From a bacterium (GTDB taxonomy: Bacteria > Bacteroidota > Ignavibacteria > Kapaibacteriales > UBA2268), in assembly GCA_030426865.1 (NCBI GenBank), contig JAUHXN010000097.1, positions 1 to 9,419 on the forward strand: 9,419 bases of DNA, in the 5' to 3' direction. Of the stretch, positions 1 to 6,580 are shown piece after piece. The notes under the pieces are model-generated. The model did not search any database and was not told where the DNA came from. It saw nothing but the letters and a program-made list of their open reading frames with translations. The translations under genes were made by a program, and so were the position numbers. Numbering within the stretch: the stretch's first letter is position 1; every line of letters begins with the position of its first letter.

Positions 1-1
1 C

Positions 2-742
2 CTAACTGCTCTATACGGGCGAGAGGGTGTTATAGAAATGCCAATAAGAGATGAGTTGCCAAAGAACTCTTATGAGATGGTATATGCCAATGCAAATGGG
101 GGATTCGATAATATTGAACAATCAATTTACTCAGCCGATATAGCCAAGAGTGGTTACAAAGGGATACACAATATGATATTTGGTTCATACAATGTGGACT
201 GGGATTCAGAAAGTAACTTACTTCGCTCTATAATTGCGGCTAAACCAATGGCATTGACTGCTGTATGGGGAACTCGTCCATTTTGGACTTACTTCAAATT
301 AGGGTTAGGGGAGACATTCGGAGAGGCATTGTTAAGTACCCAGAATAATCGCTCAGAATATGTTTATCCTTCTGCTTCATACAATGGGGGAGTTCATATA
401 GCTCTTATGGGTGACCCTACTCTAAGCTTGATAAATGAGTCACCTCTAGATTCAGCAGAGTACATAATAACAAATAGTGAAATAACTGGAATTCGTTTAA
501 ACATAAAAGAGAATGAATCTATTTATGGATTTCAGATTCTCTATCTTAACAATGAAAAATCGTATGTAGCTAATCTTCCCAAATACAAAGATAATATGAC
601 AGGGGTATTTGAACTCACTAGAGAAGAAATGGGCTTCAAATCAGGGTTAATATATGCCGATGCAATAGTACGCCCCATAATACTAGCAAGCACTAAATCA
701 GGAAGATTCTACTACTTGGGTAATGGTGTAGATTTGCGATGA
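2..742 (+). CDS. C25/gingipain-fold secreted protein, 3' part only
   Basis: The frame is open to the left edge, so this is the last 246 residues of a longer gene; the ATG at 38 is probably internal. The segment FGSYNVDWDS (bases 179-208), then a hydrophobic strand ending in WG.RPFW, a TQNN segment, and HIALMGDPTL (about 395-424) follow the order seen in the second half of the caspase-like catalytic domain of peptidase family C25, where a GDPS/GDPT motif closes the domain. The remaining ~100 residues look like a beta-sandwich (Ig or fibronectin-like) module ending SGRFYYLGNG, as in many C25-like proteins. There is no type IX sorting domain at the C terminus. No cysteine occurs in the visible part. 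At the place where I would align the gingipain nucleophile (the VAC segment, aligned from memory) the sequence has GSY, so it may be a non-catalytic relative. It likely acts outside the cytoplasm, but the N terminus and any signal peptide are off the window. Confidence 0.6.
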   Translation, partial: LTALYGREGVIEMPIRDELPKNSYEMVYANANGGFDNIEQSIYSADIAKSGYKGIHNMIFGSYNVDWDSESNLLRSIIAAKPMALTAVWGTRPFWTYFKLGLGETFGEALLSTQNNRSEYVYPSASYNGGVHIALMGDPTLSLINESPLDSAEYIITNSEITGIRLNIKENESIYGFQILYLNNEKSYVANLPKYKDNMTGVFELTREEMGFKSGLIYADAIVRPIILASTKSGRFYYLGNGVDLR

Positions 743-918
743 GGATGTAATCTTTTAATTACACCTATGAACCCTTATCACTAAAGGAATTTATAATTCT
801 TAAACTACAAATAAATTCGTTGATTCACTCCGATTTGTTACTAATCCAAATCATTCTAACTTTAATTGTAACATTAATATACAATCGTTAATAAAAATTA
901 CTTGTTTTGAAAAATAAA

Positions 919-955
919 TTTGGATGTTATGTTATGTTATGTTATGTTATGTTTG
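919..955 (+). promoter_or_regulatory. Candidate Bacteroidota-type promoter with repeat as spacer
   Basis: A TTTG at 919-922 and a TATGTTTG at 948-955 match the -33 (TTTG) and -7 (TAnnTTTG) boxes known from Bacteroidota sigma-70-type promoters. Their spacer is 25 bases, longer than the usual ~19-21. The spacer consists almost wholly of ATGTT repeats, so loss of one unit would give 20. A second TAAATTTG box lies at 915-922. In sequence this AT-rich such boxes arise often by chance, and the lineage's promoter type is not proven, so this is a suggestion only. Confidence 0.2.
924..953 (+). repeat. Perfect pentanucleotide microsatellite, (ATGTT)x6
   Basis: Thirty bases repeat with period 5 without error. 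The pattern breaks on both sides (G at 923, T at 954). The tract is intergenic, 182 bases after the upstream stop codon and 255 bases before the ATG at 1209. Short tandem repeats of this purity are prone to slipped-strand copy-number change. Because the unit is 5 bases and the tract lies outside coding sequence, a change would alter spacing rather than a reading frame. Confidence 0.95.
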
Positions 956-1029
956 ATACAAATCAAATTAGAAAATGTTTGTAAATTGTTTTGATAAATG
1001 AATTACAAATGAATCCATCAACAAAAGCC

Positions 1030-1056
1030 CCACTCAACAGGAGGCTAAAAGAGTGG
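1030..1056 (+). other. Intergenic hairpin CCACTC/GAGTGG
   Basis: Arms at 1030-1035 and 1051-1056 are perfect complements around a 15-base loop that contains an AGGAGG at 1038-1043. A Shine-Dalgarno-like AGGAGG in a loop is notable, but no start codon follows at a usable distance. The role is unknown and the hairpin may be a chance structure. Confidence 0.3.
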
Positions 1057-1077
1057 CAAAACAAAGAACTATATTAT

Positions 1078-1115
1078 AAAAAAAGTCAGAAAAAACGAAA
1101 ATCGTTTTCCCTGAC
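1078..1115 (-). terminator. Orphan intrinsic terminator facing the minus strand
   Basis: Arms 1085-1098 and 1102-1115 fold around a 3-base loop. Read on the minus strand the stem is 14 pairs, including two G-U pairs, and is followed by seven T (complement of A1078-1084), the classic form of an intrinsic terminator. Read on the plus strand the same two positions become A-C mismatches and no T tract follows. The strand preference is therefore clear, yet all genes for 3 kb to the right are on the plus strand. It may end a small minus-strand RNA or stop antisense transcription. Confidence 0.45.
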
Positions 1116-1117
1116 CT

Positions 1118-1160
1118 GTAGTTGTCAAACTAATTCTTGGCGAAAACATTTGACTGCTAC
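1118..1160. other. Hairpin upstream of the Cys-rich secreted protein gene
   Basis: The arms GTAGTTGTCAAA (1118-1129) and TTTGACTGCTAC (1149-1160) pair as 5 + 6 base pairs, with one G-U pair (plus-strand reading) and one U-U mismatch, around a 19-base loop. It lies three bases from the terminator-like hairpin and could be the body of the same minus-strand RNA, or part of the leader of the gene at 1209. The right arm also contains the TTGACT used in a candidate -35 box. Confidence 0.3.
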
Positions 1161-1179
1161 AAATATAGTAATAAGTAAT
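1150..1179 (+). promoter_or_regulatory. Weak candidate promoter for the 1209 gene
   Basis: TTGACT at 1150-1155 matches five of six -35 positions; AGTAAT at 1174-1179 matches four of six -10 positions, with an 18-base spacer. It would give a leader of roughly 20-25 bases before the ATG at 1209. The second -10 position, normally the most conserved, is G instead of A, so support is weak. Confidence 0.22.
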
Positions 1180-1208
1180 TAATTATTAACATATTTGAGG
1201 TGTTTATT

Positions 1209-1826
1209 ATGAAAAAATATTCTAATATATTGGTTGCTCTTGGAGTAACATTATTCCTGCTTGCAGTAGGGATGAAAAGTGAGGCGGAGGCGCAGACTTG
1301 TTGTCCGAGTGGTCTCTATACTCAAATAACAGTAACTAATGTTACTCATCCTGCAAGTGGTTGTAAATTTTCAATAACCTATTGTTACTATGATGGACCT
1401 GGCGGGGATAGAAAGCTATTCATATGTAATATAAATGTAGACGCAAGTCAATCGTGCAATTATAATAACTTCAATCTAAACTCTAGTTTCTGGAGTTTTG
1501 TAGATGAAGTAGTTCGTTATGATTTGCATAGTAGGGATCCATTTGATCCTTGTGTTGAGGGTGGTGGACAAACGAATATGATTGTAGAAAGCTCAAAGGC
1601 TAAATGTCAGAAAGTTTATTATGATATGATTTTAGATGCTTACATAGTTGAGGCATGTGATGCAGAACCTGGGCTTTGTGTCTCAGTCTATTCGATTTGC
1701 GCAAGCAATGGAAGTTTAATTAAAACAGACATATCAGGTCCAACATACATTGGTGGTGGTGATTGTCCTACTACACCACCTAACATCAATAGTAATACAC
1801 CAACTTGTTTTAATACTTGTCAATAG
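1209..1826 (+). CDS. Cys-rich secreted protein of unknown function
   Basis: This encodes 205 residues. The ATG at 1209 is preferred over the GTG at 1200 because a GAGG (1197-1200) stands 8 bases before it, and the product then starts with a normal signal peptide: MKK, a hydrophobic core (ILVALGVTLFLLAVG), and an AEA-Q cleavage site after residue 28. The mature part of ~177 residues has 14 cysteines, beginning with a CC pair right after the cleavage site and ending with two (TCFNTC) near the tail. This suggests several disulfide bonds in an exported, oxidising location. There is no membrane segment after the signal, no lipobox, no sorting domain, and no family I can name; the C-terminal ~25 residues are a Pro/Asn/Thr-rich tail. 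It is followed seven bases later by the Asp-box protein gene, so the two are probably translated from one message and may work together. What it binds is unknown. Confidence 0.8.
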   Translation: MKKYSNILVALGVTLFLLAVGMKSEAEAQTCCPSGLYTQITVTNVTHPASGCKFSITYCYYDGPGGDRKLFICNINVDASQSCNYNNFNLNSSFWSFVDEVVRYDLHSRDPFDPCVEGGGQTNMIVESSKAKCQKVYYDMILDAYIVEACDAEPGLCVSVYSICASNGSLIKTDISGPTYIGGGDCPTTPPNINSNTPTCFNTCQ

Positions 1827-1827
1827 G
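1825..1827 (+). promoter_or_regulatory. Ribosome binding site deciding the start at 1834
   Basis: The AGG at 1825-1827 overlaps the TAG stop of the Cys-rich protein gene and lies 6 bases from ATG 1834. The nearer in-frame ATG at 1828 abuts it and has no room for a binding site. The overlap of stop codon and binding site suggests translational coupling. Confidence 0.45.
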
Positions 1828-1833
1828 ATGATT

Positions 1834-4101
1834 ATGAGGAAAATAGTCATGATATTAATTCTATCACAATTTTCATTATTCAGTCAGATAAATGAAGATG
1901 AATTTTATAATACTACTGATTTTTACTTGCAGGTTCATAAAATAGATAAAGGTGAATTTCTATTTTTTGGTAATAAAGGTGGAATTATTAGAACTTACGA
2001 TTCAGGTGATAATTATGTTCAGAATTACTCTGGGACAACAAATAGTATATTAAATCTAGAAAATCATAAAGACTATGTAGTAGGTATTACAAATAATTAC
2101 GAATTCATGGCTTCCCAAGATAAGGGAAGCCATTGGATTGTAAGAAAGCTTACTGATAGTATAGTATCGATGGATGCGAGTGATAATTATGTTGTAATGG
2201 CGACATTATTTGAAGATATTCTAATCTCCTCGAATGTTGGAAAAAGCTGGGACAGAATAAAAGTAGAAGGGAAATACATTAGATTTATTTTTATAATAAA
2301 TGATAGAATATACACTATAGATAAAAATAACTCTATTGATTATACTGATGATTTCGGTAAAACTTGGATTAATATAGAAACACCAACTGAATTAATTGAT
2401 GGTCAATTTGTCGCCAAAAGAGTTGGAAATATTATTAGCTTAAGAAATAAAGGTGCTTTTTTTAGACTAGAAAATGATGAAACTATTTCAAAATTTGAAT
2501 TTCAAACTGGATCAATAAATACTCATACTACAATAGGTGAGAACTTTGACTTTGCTACGGCGAATTCAAATACAAGAGAGATTAATTATTACAAATATAA
2601 CACAGAAACTAAATCAGAAGAATTAATCTATAGCTATTACAACGTATATTTCTATGGTAATACATTCAGAATTTATGATTTAGAAGTTGATGGTAATGTA
2701 GCATTTATGACATTAGAAAATAGAACTATTATGAGGTCAATTGACTTTGGTAAGACTTGGGAAGTAGTCACACATACACCAATATTGGAAAATGGTTGGC
2801 CTTTAAAAGTATTTGATGAGAGCAACTGGAGTTTAATAAGTAATAATATAATATATAAATCAACAAATGGTGGAGTTACTTTCAAACCTGGAGATGATTT
2901 TATTATAGATACTAGTGGAGGAATGATTAAAAATGCAATTATAAATGACTATTATTACTATAATAGAGATTCAGCAATTTATTTCATTAATTACTTTTCT
3001 AATAATACTACAATAGATGAAATATATACAACAAATGATGGCGGTATTTCATTAAGAGGTCTAAATAAAAATACAAATGATGAATTAAGTTTTGTAGCTG
3101 ATATGAATGATTATATTCTTGTAAATGGAAAAAAATTCTTTGGTCGTGGAATAACTGTTGAGTTTAGTAAAATTTGGAAAAGTGTAAATTTAGACTCAAT
3201 TAATGCTATTGATAGTGTACAGAATGGTTTTATTGAAACTGTTAGGATTGAAAATAAGATTTATCTTTTTTACTCTAGAGTAATTGAAAATGGAAACAAA
3301 AGCTCTTCAACTATTGCAGTTTCATCAGATTCATTGAAAACAATTAATAGAATATTCTCATATGAGAATGATAGTGTAAATTCAATTTCATCAAGATTCT
3401 TAATGAAAAGCCGAAATGGAAATATTTATTTTGTAATAGATACTAAATCTGGAAGTATATCAATTCCAAGTTATTATAGATTAGATACGAAATCAGATAA
3501 AATTTATAATTTAGAACAAGAAATTAAAATTATTAGTGGATACAATTCACAGGAAGTATTTGTTGAAGATCAGAATTATTTCAGACATGAAGAATTTATT
3601 GTTGAAGATTTTTCTTTTCTTTTTAACTATATAGAAGTCAGTTTAGAAGGAACAGAGTTCGTATATGATACAATAGGCGAAAATAAAAATGGATTAATAC
3701 CTTTAAAAATATTTGATACGGATAATGTAATTCTAACTGGGAATCAATATAGTATTTACAAACAAATAGAACCAGATAGATTAACAAATGTAGAACAAAC
3801 TGAATCAAGAACAGAAAATCTGCCTATATACCCTTTTGCACCTAGACCAAACCCAGCAAAAGAAAAGATAAAAGTTAGATTTTACACCGAATCTATGGAG
3901 AAAATAGGAAATCTTAAGGTTCATTTAGTTAACATAGCAACAGGTATTAAAGTAGAAATAAAAGATTATGATATTAGTTTTACTAACAATTGGAATGGAG
4001 AGATAGCATTTGACATTACTGATTTTTCAATTGGGTCATATCTCATTAATCTCTCAATAGATGATTTCAACAGAAGTTCAAAGTTAATCATCACAAAGTA
4101 A
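1834..4101 (+). CDS. Secreted Asp-box beta-propeller protein with type IX sorting domain
   Basis: This encodes 755 residues from ATG 1834 (ATG 1828 is the alternative; the frame stays open further left but that extension lies inside the previous gene). The signal peptide is MRKIVMILILSQFSLFSQ, probably cut near residue 18. At least seven Asp-box (BNR-type, S-x-D-x-G-x-T-W) turns are visible: residues 54-61, 94-101, 132-139, 171-178, 302-309, 343-350 and 400-407. The clearest are TDDFGKTW and SIDFGKTW. They mark beta-propeller blades as in sialidase-like, Vps10-like and Ycf48-like folds. The catalytic arginine triad of sialidases is not evident, so I do not call an enzyme. Residues ~666-755 (starting PFAPRPNPAKEKIKVRFY, ending SSKLIITK) fit a type A C-terminal sorting domain of type IX secretion, implying export across the outer membrane and surface attachment or release. 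The protein is rich in Asn, Ile, Tyr and Ser. The probable role is binding or adhesion at the surface; the ligand is unknown. Confidence 0.85.
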   Translation: MRKIVMILILSQFSLFSQINEDEFYNTTDFYLQVHKIDKGEFLFFGNKGGIIRTYDSGDNYVQNYSGTTNSILNLENHKDYVVGITNNYEFMASQDKGSHWIVRKLTDSIVSMDASDNYVVMATLFEDILISSNVGKSWDRIKVEGKYIRFIFIINDRIYTIDKNNSIDYTDDFGKTWINIETPTELIDGQFVAKRVGNIISLRNKGAFFRLENDETISKFEFQTGSINTHTTIGENFDFATANSNTREINYYKYNTETKSEELIYSYYNVYFYGNTFRIYDLEVDGNVAFMTLENRTIMRSIDFGKTWEVVTHTPILENGWPLKVFDESNWSLISNNIIYKSTNGGVTFKPGDDFIIDTSGGMIKNAIINDYYYYNRDSAIYFINYFSNNTTIDEIYTTNDGGISLRGLNKNTNDELSFVADMNDYILVNGKKFFGRGITVEFSKIWKSVNLDSINAIDSVQNGFIETVRIENKIYLFYSRVIENGNKSSSTIAVSSDSLKTINRIFSYENDSVNSISSRFLMKSRNGNIYFVIDTKSGSISIPSYYRLDTKSDKIYNLEQEIKIISGYNSQEVFVEDQNYFRHEEFIVEDFSFLFNYIEVSLEGTEFVYDTIGENKNGLIPLKIFDTDNVILTGNQYSIYKQIEPDRLTNVEQTESRTENLPIYPFAPRPNPAKEKIKVRFYTESMEKIGNLKVHLVNIATGIKVEIKDYDISFTNNWNGEIAFDITDFSIGSYLINLSIDDFNRSSKLIITK

Positions 4102-4106
4102 AATCC

Positions 4107-4131
4107 AAAGGAGCTTCGGCTCCTTTTTTTT
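4107..4131 (+). terminator. Strong intrinsic terminator after the Asp-box protein gene
   Basis: A perfect 8-base stem AAAGGAGC/GCTCCTTT closes on the very stable TTCG tetraloop and runs into eight T. It begins 5 bases after the stop codon at 4101 and ends the two-gene plus-strand unit. Confidence 0.92.
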
Positions 4132-4160
4132 GTTCTATAATTCTTCTAATCCCACTTGCA

Positions 4161-4193
4161 AAAAAAAAGACCATCATTTTTTATGACGGTCTT
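4161..4193 (-). terminator. Intrinsic terminator after maeB
   Basis: Arms at 4167-4177 and 4183-4193 form an 11-pair stem with a 5-base loop. On the minus strand the one imperfect position is a G-U pair and the stem is followed by a run of T (complement of the A tract from 4160 to 4168, part of which pairs at the stem base). On the plus strand that position is an A-C mismatch with no T tract after it. It lies 27 bases beyond the maeB stop codon. Confidence 0.88.
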
Positions 4194-4220
4194 GAATAAT
4201 ATTAAAACTAATTGATTTAA

Positions 4221-6506
4221 TTAATTACCATTCTTTATTTGTTTACTGACATTATCCTCTTGCGAGTCAACTACAGCAATGGCAACCATATCTAAAATCT
4301 CATTGACATCGCTACCTTGCTCAAGTATATGAACAGGTTTAGACATACCTATCAGTATAGGACCAATTAGGTTCAGATTACCAATTTTTGATAGAAGCTT
4401 ATAAGTTATATTACCTGAGTTTAGATCTGGGAATATTAGCACATTAGCTCCGCCTTTTATATCACTGAATGGAAATGTGGTCTCTATTATGTCGGGTTTA
4501 ACCGCAGTGTCCGCTTGCATCTCACCATCGACAATCAAATCTGGTCTTTTAGTTTTGATTATGTTTCTAGCATCTCGCATTTTCTTAGGGGATTCCCCTT
4601 GCGCTGAGCCAAAGTTTCCATATGAGAGTAATGCGATTTTGGGTGTTACATCAAAGTGCTCTGCAATTTCTGCGGCTTGTATAGCTATATCTGCAATTTC
4701 TTGAGCATTGGGGTTTATATTAACTGTAGTGTCAGCTAGGAAATAGGTTTTCTTCTTAGATGAGACGATATGTAACCCAGCTACTTTGTTAAATCGTGGG
4801 TCATGTCCTACGGCTTCTAGTGCTGGTCTTATAGTAGATGCGTAGTTTGTATTTAGTCCACTAAGCATACAATCTGCATCACCCATTGTTACCATCATCG
4901 AGCCATAATAATTTCTATGATTAATCAACCGCTTTTGGGCATCATGCTTATTTACCCCTTTTCGCTTTCTTAAATTGTAATATTCTTCAATATACTTATT
5001 AGTTTTCTTTCCAATTACAGGATTGATTATTTCAATACCATCTAACTCATACCCAAATTGATCTGCAACTGCTTCTATATCTTCCTTAACACCTAGTAAG
5101 ATTGGTTTAGCTATTCCCTCTTCTACAGCTAATTGTGCTGCCCTAATTATACGTGCATTATCTCCTTCAGGGAATACTACTCGCTTAGGTTTTCTTCTAG
5201 CTTTCTTATATATAAGAGACATAAAGCTTTGAGTACGTCCCATTCTCACATTCAGTTGGTGTTTATACTCATCGAAGTTCTTGATTTTCTTTCTAGCAAC
5301 ACCAGAGTCCATAGCAGCTTTAGCTACAGCAGGTGCCACAGATGTTAAAACCCTATGGTCAAATGGCTTTGGAATAATATATTCTGGCCCAAAAGACATT
5401 TCATCTACACCATAGGCAGCTTTTACACTTTCAGGAACGTCTTCACGTGCTAATTCGGCTAATGCATAAGCCGCTGCTATTTTCATTTCTAGGTTAATAG
5501 CACTAGCATTTACATCTAATGCTCCACGGAATATGAAAGGAAAACCCAATACATTATTAACTTGATTAGGATAATCAGAACGACCAGTTGCCATTATCAC
5601 GTCTTTTCGTGCTGCAGTTGCATCTTTGTAAGTAATCTCTGGGTCAGGATTAGCCATGGCAAATATAATTGGCATTTTAGCCATCGATTTTACCATTGCC
5701 TTATCTACTACTCCACCAACAGATAAGCCCATGAATACATCTGCACCTTCCATTGCATCTGCTAAAGATCTTTTGTCTGTATCAATTTCGAATTCTTTCT
5801 TATACTCGTTCATATCTTCTTCTCGTCCAGTATATATAACGCCTAAACGATCACACATCAATACATTCTCAGGTTTAACTCCTAATGCCATGTGGAATTT
5901 TGAACAAGCAATAGCTGCCGCTCCGGCACCATTATAGACTACTTTGATTTCATCAAGTTTTTTACCAGCTAACTCGACAGCATTTATCAATGCAGCACCA
6001 GAAATTATGGCTGTTCCATGTTGGTCATCATGAAACACAGGAATATCTAATCTTTTTTGTAATTCTGTTTCTATAATAAATGATTCCGGTGCCTTAAAGT
6101 CTTCTAAGTTTATCCCACCAAAAGTTGGGCCCATCATTTCGATAGCATTTATTAAATCTTCTGTATTTGTAGAATTTAATTCAATATCAAATACATCTAT
6201 ATCTGCAAATGCTTTAAATAATCCACCCTTACCTTCCATTACTGGTTTACCAGCAGCAGCACCAATGTCTCCGAGACCCAAAACAGCTGTACCATTAGTA
6301 ATCACAGCTACTAAGTTACCTTTGTTTGTGTACTTGTAAACGTCATCTGGATTCTTTTCAATTTCTAAACACGGATAAGCTACACCTGGGGAGTAAGCTA
6401 AAGATAAATCTCTTTGAGTTATAAATGGTTTTGTAGGTACGACTTCTATTTTTCCAGCAGGTGATTTGGAGTGATAGTTGAGTGCGTCTTCTTTCCTGAT
6501 TTTCAT
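4221..6506 (-). CDS. maeB: NADP-dependent malic enzyme with phosphotransacetylase-like domain
   Basis: Malic enzyme oxidatively decarboxylates malate to pyruvate and CO2, making NADPH in the cytoplasm. The 761 residues match the usual ~760 of MaeB. Residues ~1-425 are the malic enzyme part: AYSPGVAYPC (37-46, substrate-side Tyr), GKGGLFKAF (92-100, conserved Lys), INLEDFKAP (132-140, metal ligands Glu/Asp), PVFHDDQHGTA (156-166, metal-binding Asp), the nucleotide-binding loop VVYNGAGAAAIA (189-200), AMANPDPE (283-290) and ATGRSDYPNQVNNVLGFPF (306-324). Residues ~430-745 resemble phosphate acetyltransferase: VVFPEGDNARIIRAA (443-457), MGDADCMLSGLN (541-552) and IGPILIGMSKPVHIL (714-728). In characterised MaeB proteins this second domain is not an active transacetylase but senses acetyl-CoA as an inhibitor; I infer the same here. 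The ATG at 6506 gives the normal family N terminus, without a clear Shine-Dalgarno. It is the last gene of a probable three-gene operon, 74 bases after the previous gene, with a terminator behind it. Confidence 0.96.
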   Translation of the reverse strand: MKIRKEDALNYHSKSPAGKIEVVPTKPFITQRDLSLAYSPGVAYPCLEIEKNPDDVYKYTNKGNLVAVITNGTAVLGLGDIGAAAGKPVMEGKGGLFKAFADIDVFDIELNSTNTEDLINAIEMMGPTFGGINLEDFKAPESFIIETELQKRLDIPVFHDDQHGTAIISGAALINAVELAGKKLDEIKVVYNGAGAAAIACSKFHMALGVKPENVLMCDRLGVIYTGREEDMNEYKKEFEIDTDKRSLADAMEGADVFMGLSVGGVVDKAMVKSMAKMPIIFAMANPDPEITYKDATAARKDVIMATGRSDYPNQVNNVLGFPFIFRGALDVNASAINLEMKIAAAYALAELAREDVPESVKAAYGVDEMSFGPEYIIPKPFDHRVLTSVAPAVAKAAMDSGVARKKIKNFDEYKHQLNVRMGRTQSFMSLIYKKARRKPKRVVFPEGDNARIIRAAQLAVEEGIAKPILLGVKEDIEAVADQFGYELDGIEIINPVIGKKTNKYIEEYYNLRKRKGVNKHDAQKRLINHRNYYGSMMVTMGDADCMLSGLNTNYASTIRPALEAVGHDPRFNKVAGLHIVSSKKKTYFLADTTVNINPNAQEIADIAIQAAEIAEHFDVTPKIALLSYGNFGSAQGESPKKMRDARNIIKTKRPDLIVDGEMQADTAVKPDIIETTFPFSDIKGGANVLIFPDLNSGNITYKLLSKIGNLNLIGPILIGMSKPVHILEQGSDVNEILDMVAIAVVDSQEDNVSKQIKNGN

Positions 6507-6580
6507 ATAATATTCTTATTATTGCTAAATTTTCAATTTCAATATACGAAAATACTAATGGATTTGTGTTTTGTTAATTA

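Larger units (their letters stand above)
743..1208. other. 466-base intergenic region with repeat and hairpins
   Basis: This is the longest stretch without a convincing gene. In order it contains: a short hairpin just after the upstream stop codon (742-766, bulged stem, no T tract, so not a clear terminator); about 150 bases of plain AT-rich sequence; a six-copy ATGTT tandem repeat (924-953) flanked by promoter-like boxes; a CCACTC/GAGTGG hairpin (1030-1056); a terminator-like hairpin that makes sense on the minus strand (1078-1115); a third hairpin (1118-1160); and the ribosome binding site of the next gene. The TTG- or ATG-initiated frame at 991/1010-1182 has no ribosome binding site, no recognisable domain and runs across two hairpins, so I do not call it a gene. 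Confidence 0.7.

Noticed and set aside
742..766. Hairpin after the C25-like gene as its terminator
   Set aside because: The stem has a bulged A, is AT-rich and has no T tract after it on the plus strand, so it does not meet the form of an intrinsic terminator.
924..953. The tandem repeat as part of a CRISPR array or integron site
   Set aside because: The units are only 5 bases, directly adjacent and without spacers; there are no cas or integrase genes in the window.
1085..1115. The same hairpin as a plus-strand terminator or attenuator
   Set aside because: On the plus strand it has two A-C mismatches and is followed by CTGTAGTTG, not T residues; the signal is for the minus strand.
991..1182. 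A 63-codon plus-strand open frame (TTG 991, internal ATG 1010)
   Set aside because: It has no ribosome binding site, no recognisable domain and an odd Lys/Arg/Ser/Thr-rich make-up, and it runs across two hairpins including the minus-strand terminator. It is more likely chance than a gene, though a small leader peptide cannot be excluded.
1750..1833. A longer N terminus for the Asp-box protein starting at ATG 1750
   Set aside because: It would lie wholly in another frame inside the Cys-rich protein gene and would put 28 extra residues before a good signal peptide. The start at 1834 has a binding site and a normal export signal.
2673..2885. A 70-codon minus-strand open frame inside the Asp-box protein gene
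   Set aside because: It lies opposite a real coding region, with no start signal or known motif.
1834..4101. Asp-box protein as a sialidase
   Set aside because: Asp-boxes occur in many non-enzymatic propellers, and I could not find the conserved arginine triad or Tyr/Glu nucleophile pattern of sialidases.
4477..5937. Several open frames of 70-95 codons on the plus strand within maeB
   Set aside because: They are antisense to a full-length, well-conserved enzyme, have no ribosome binding sites and no recognisable domains.
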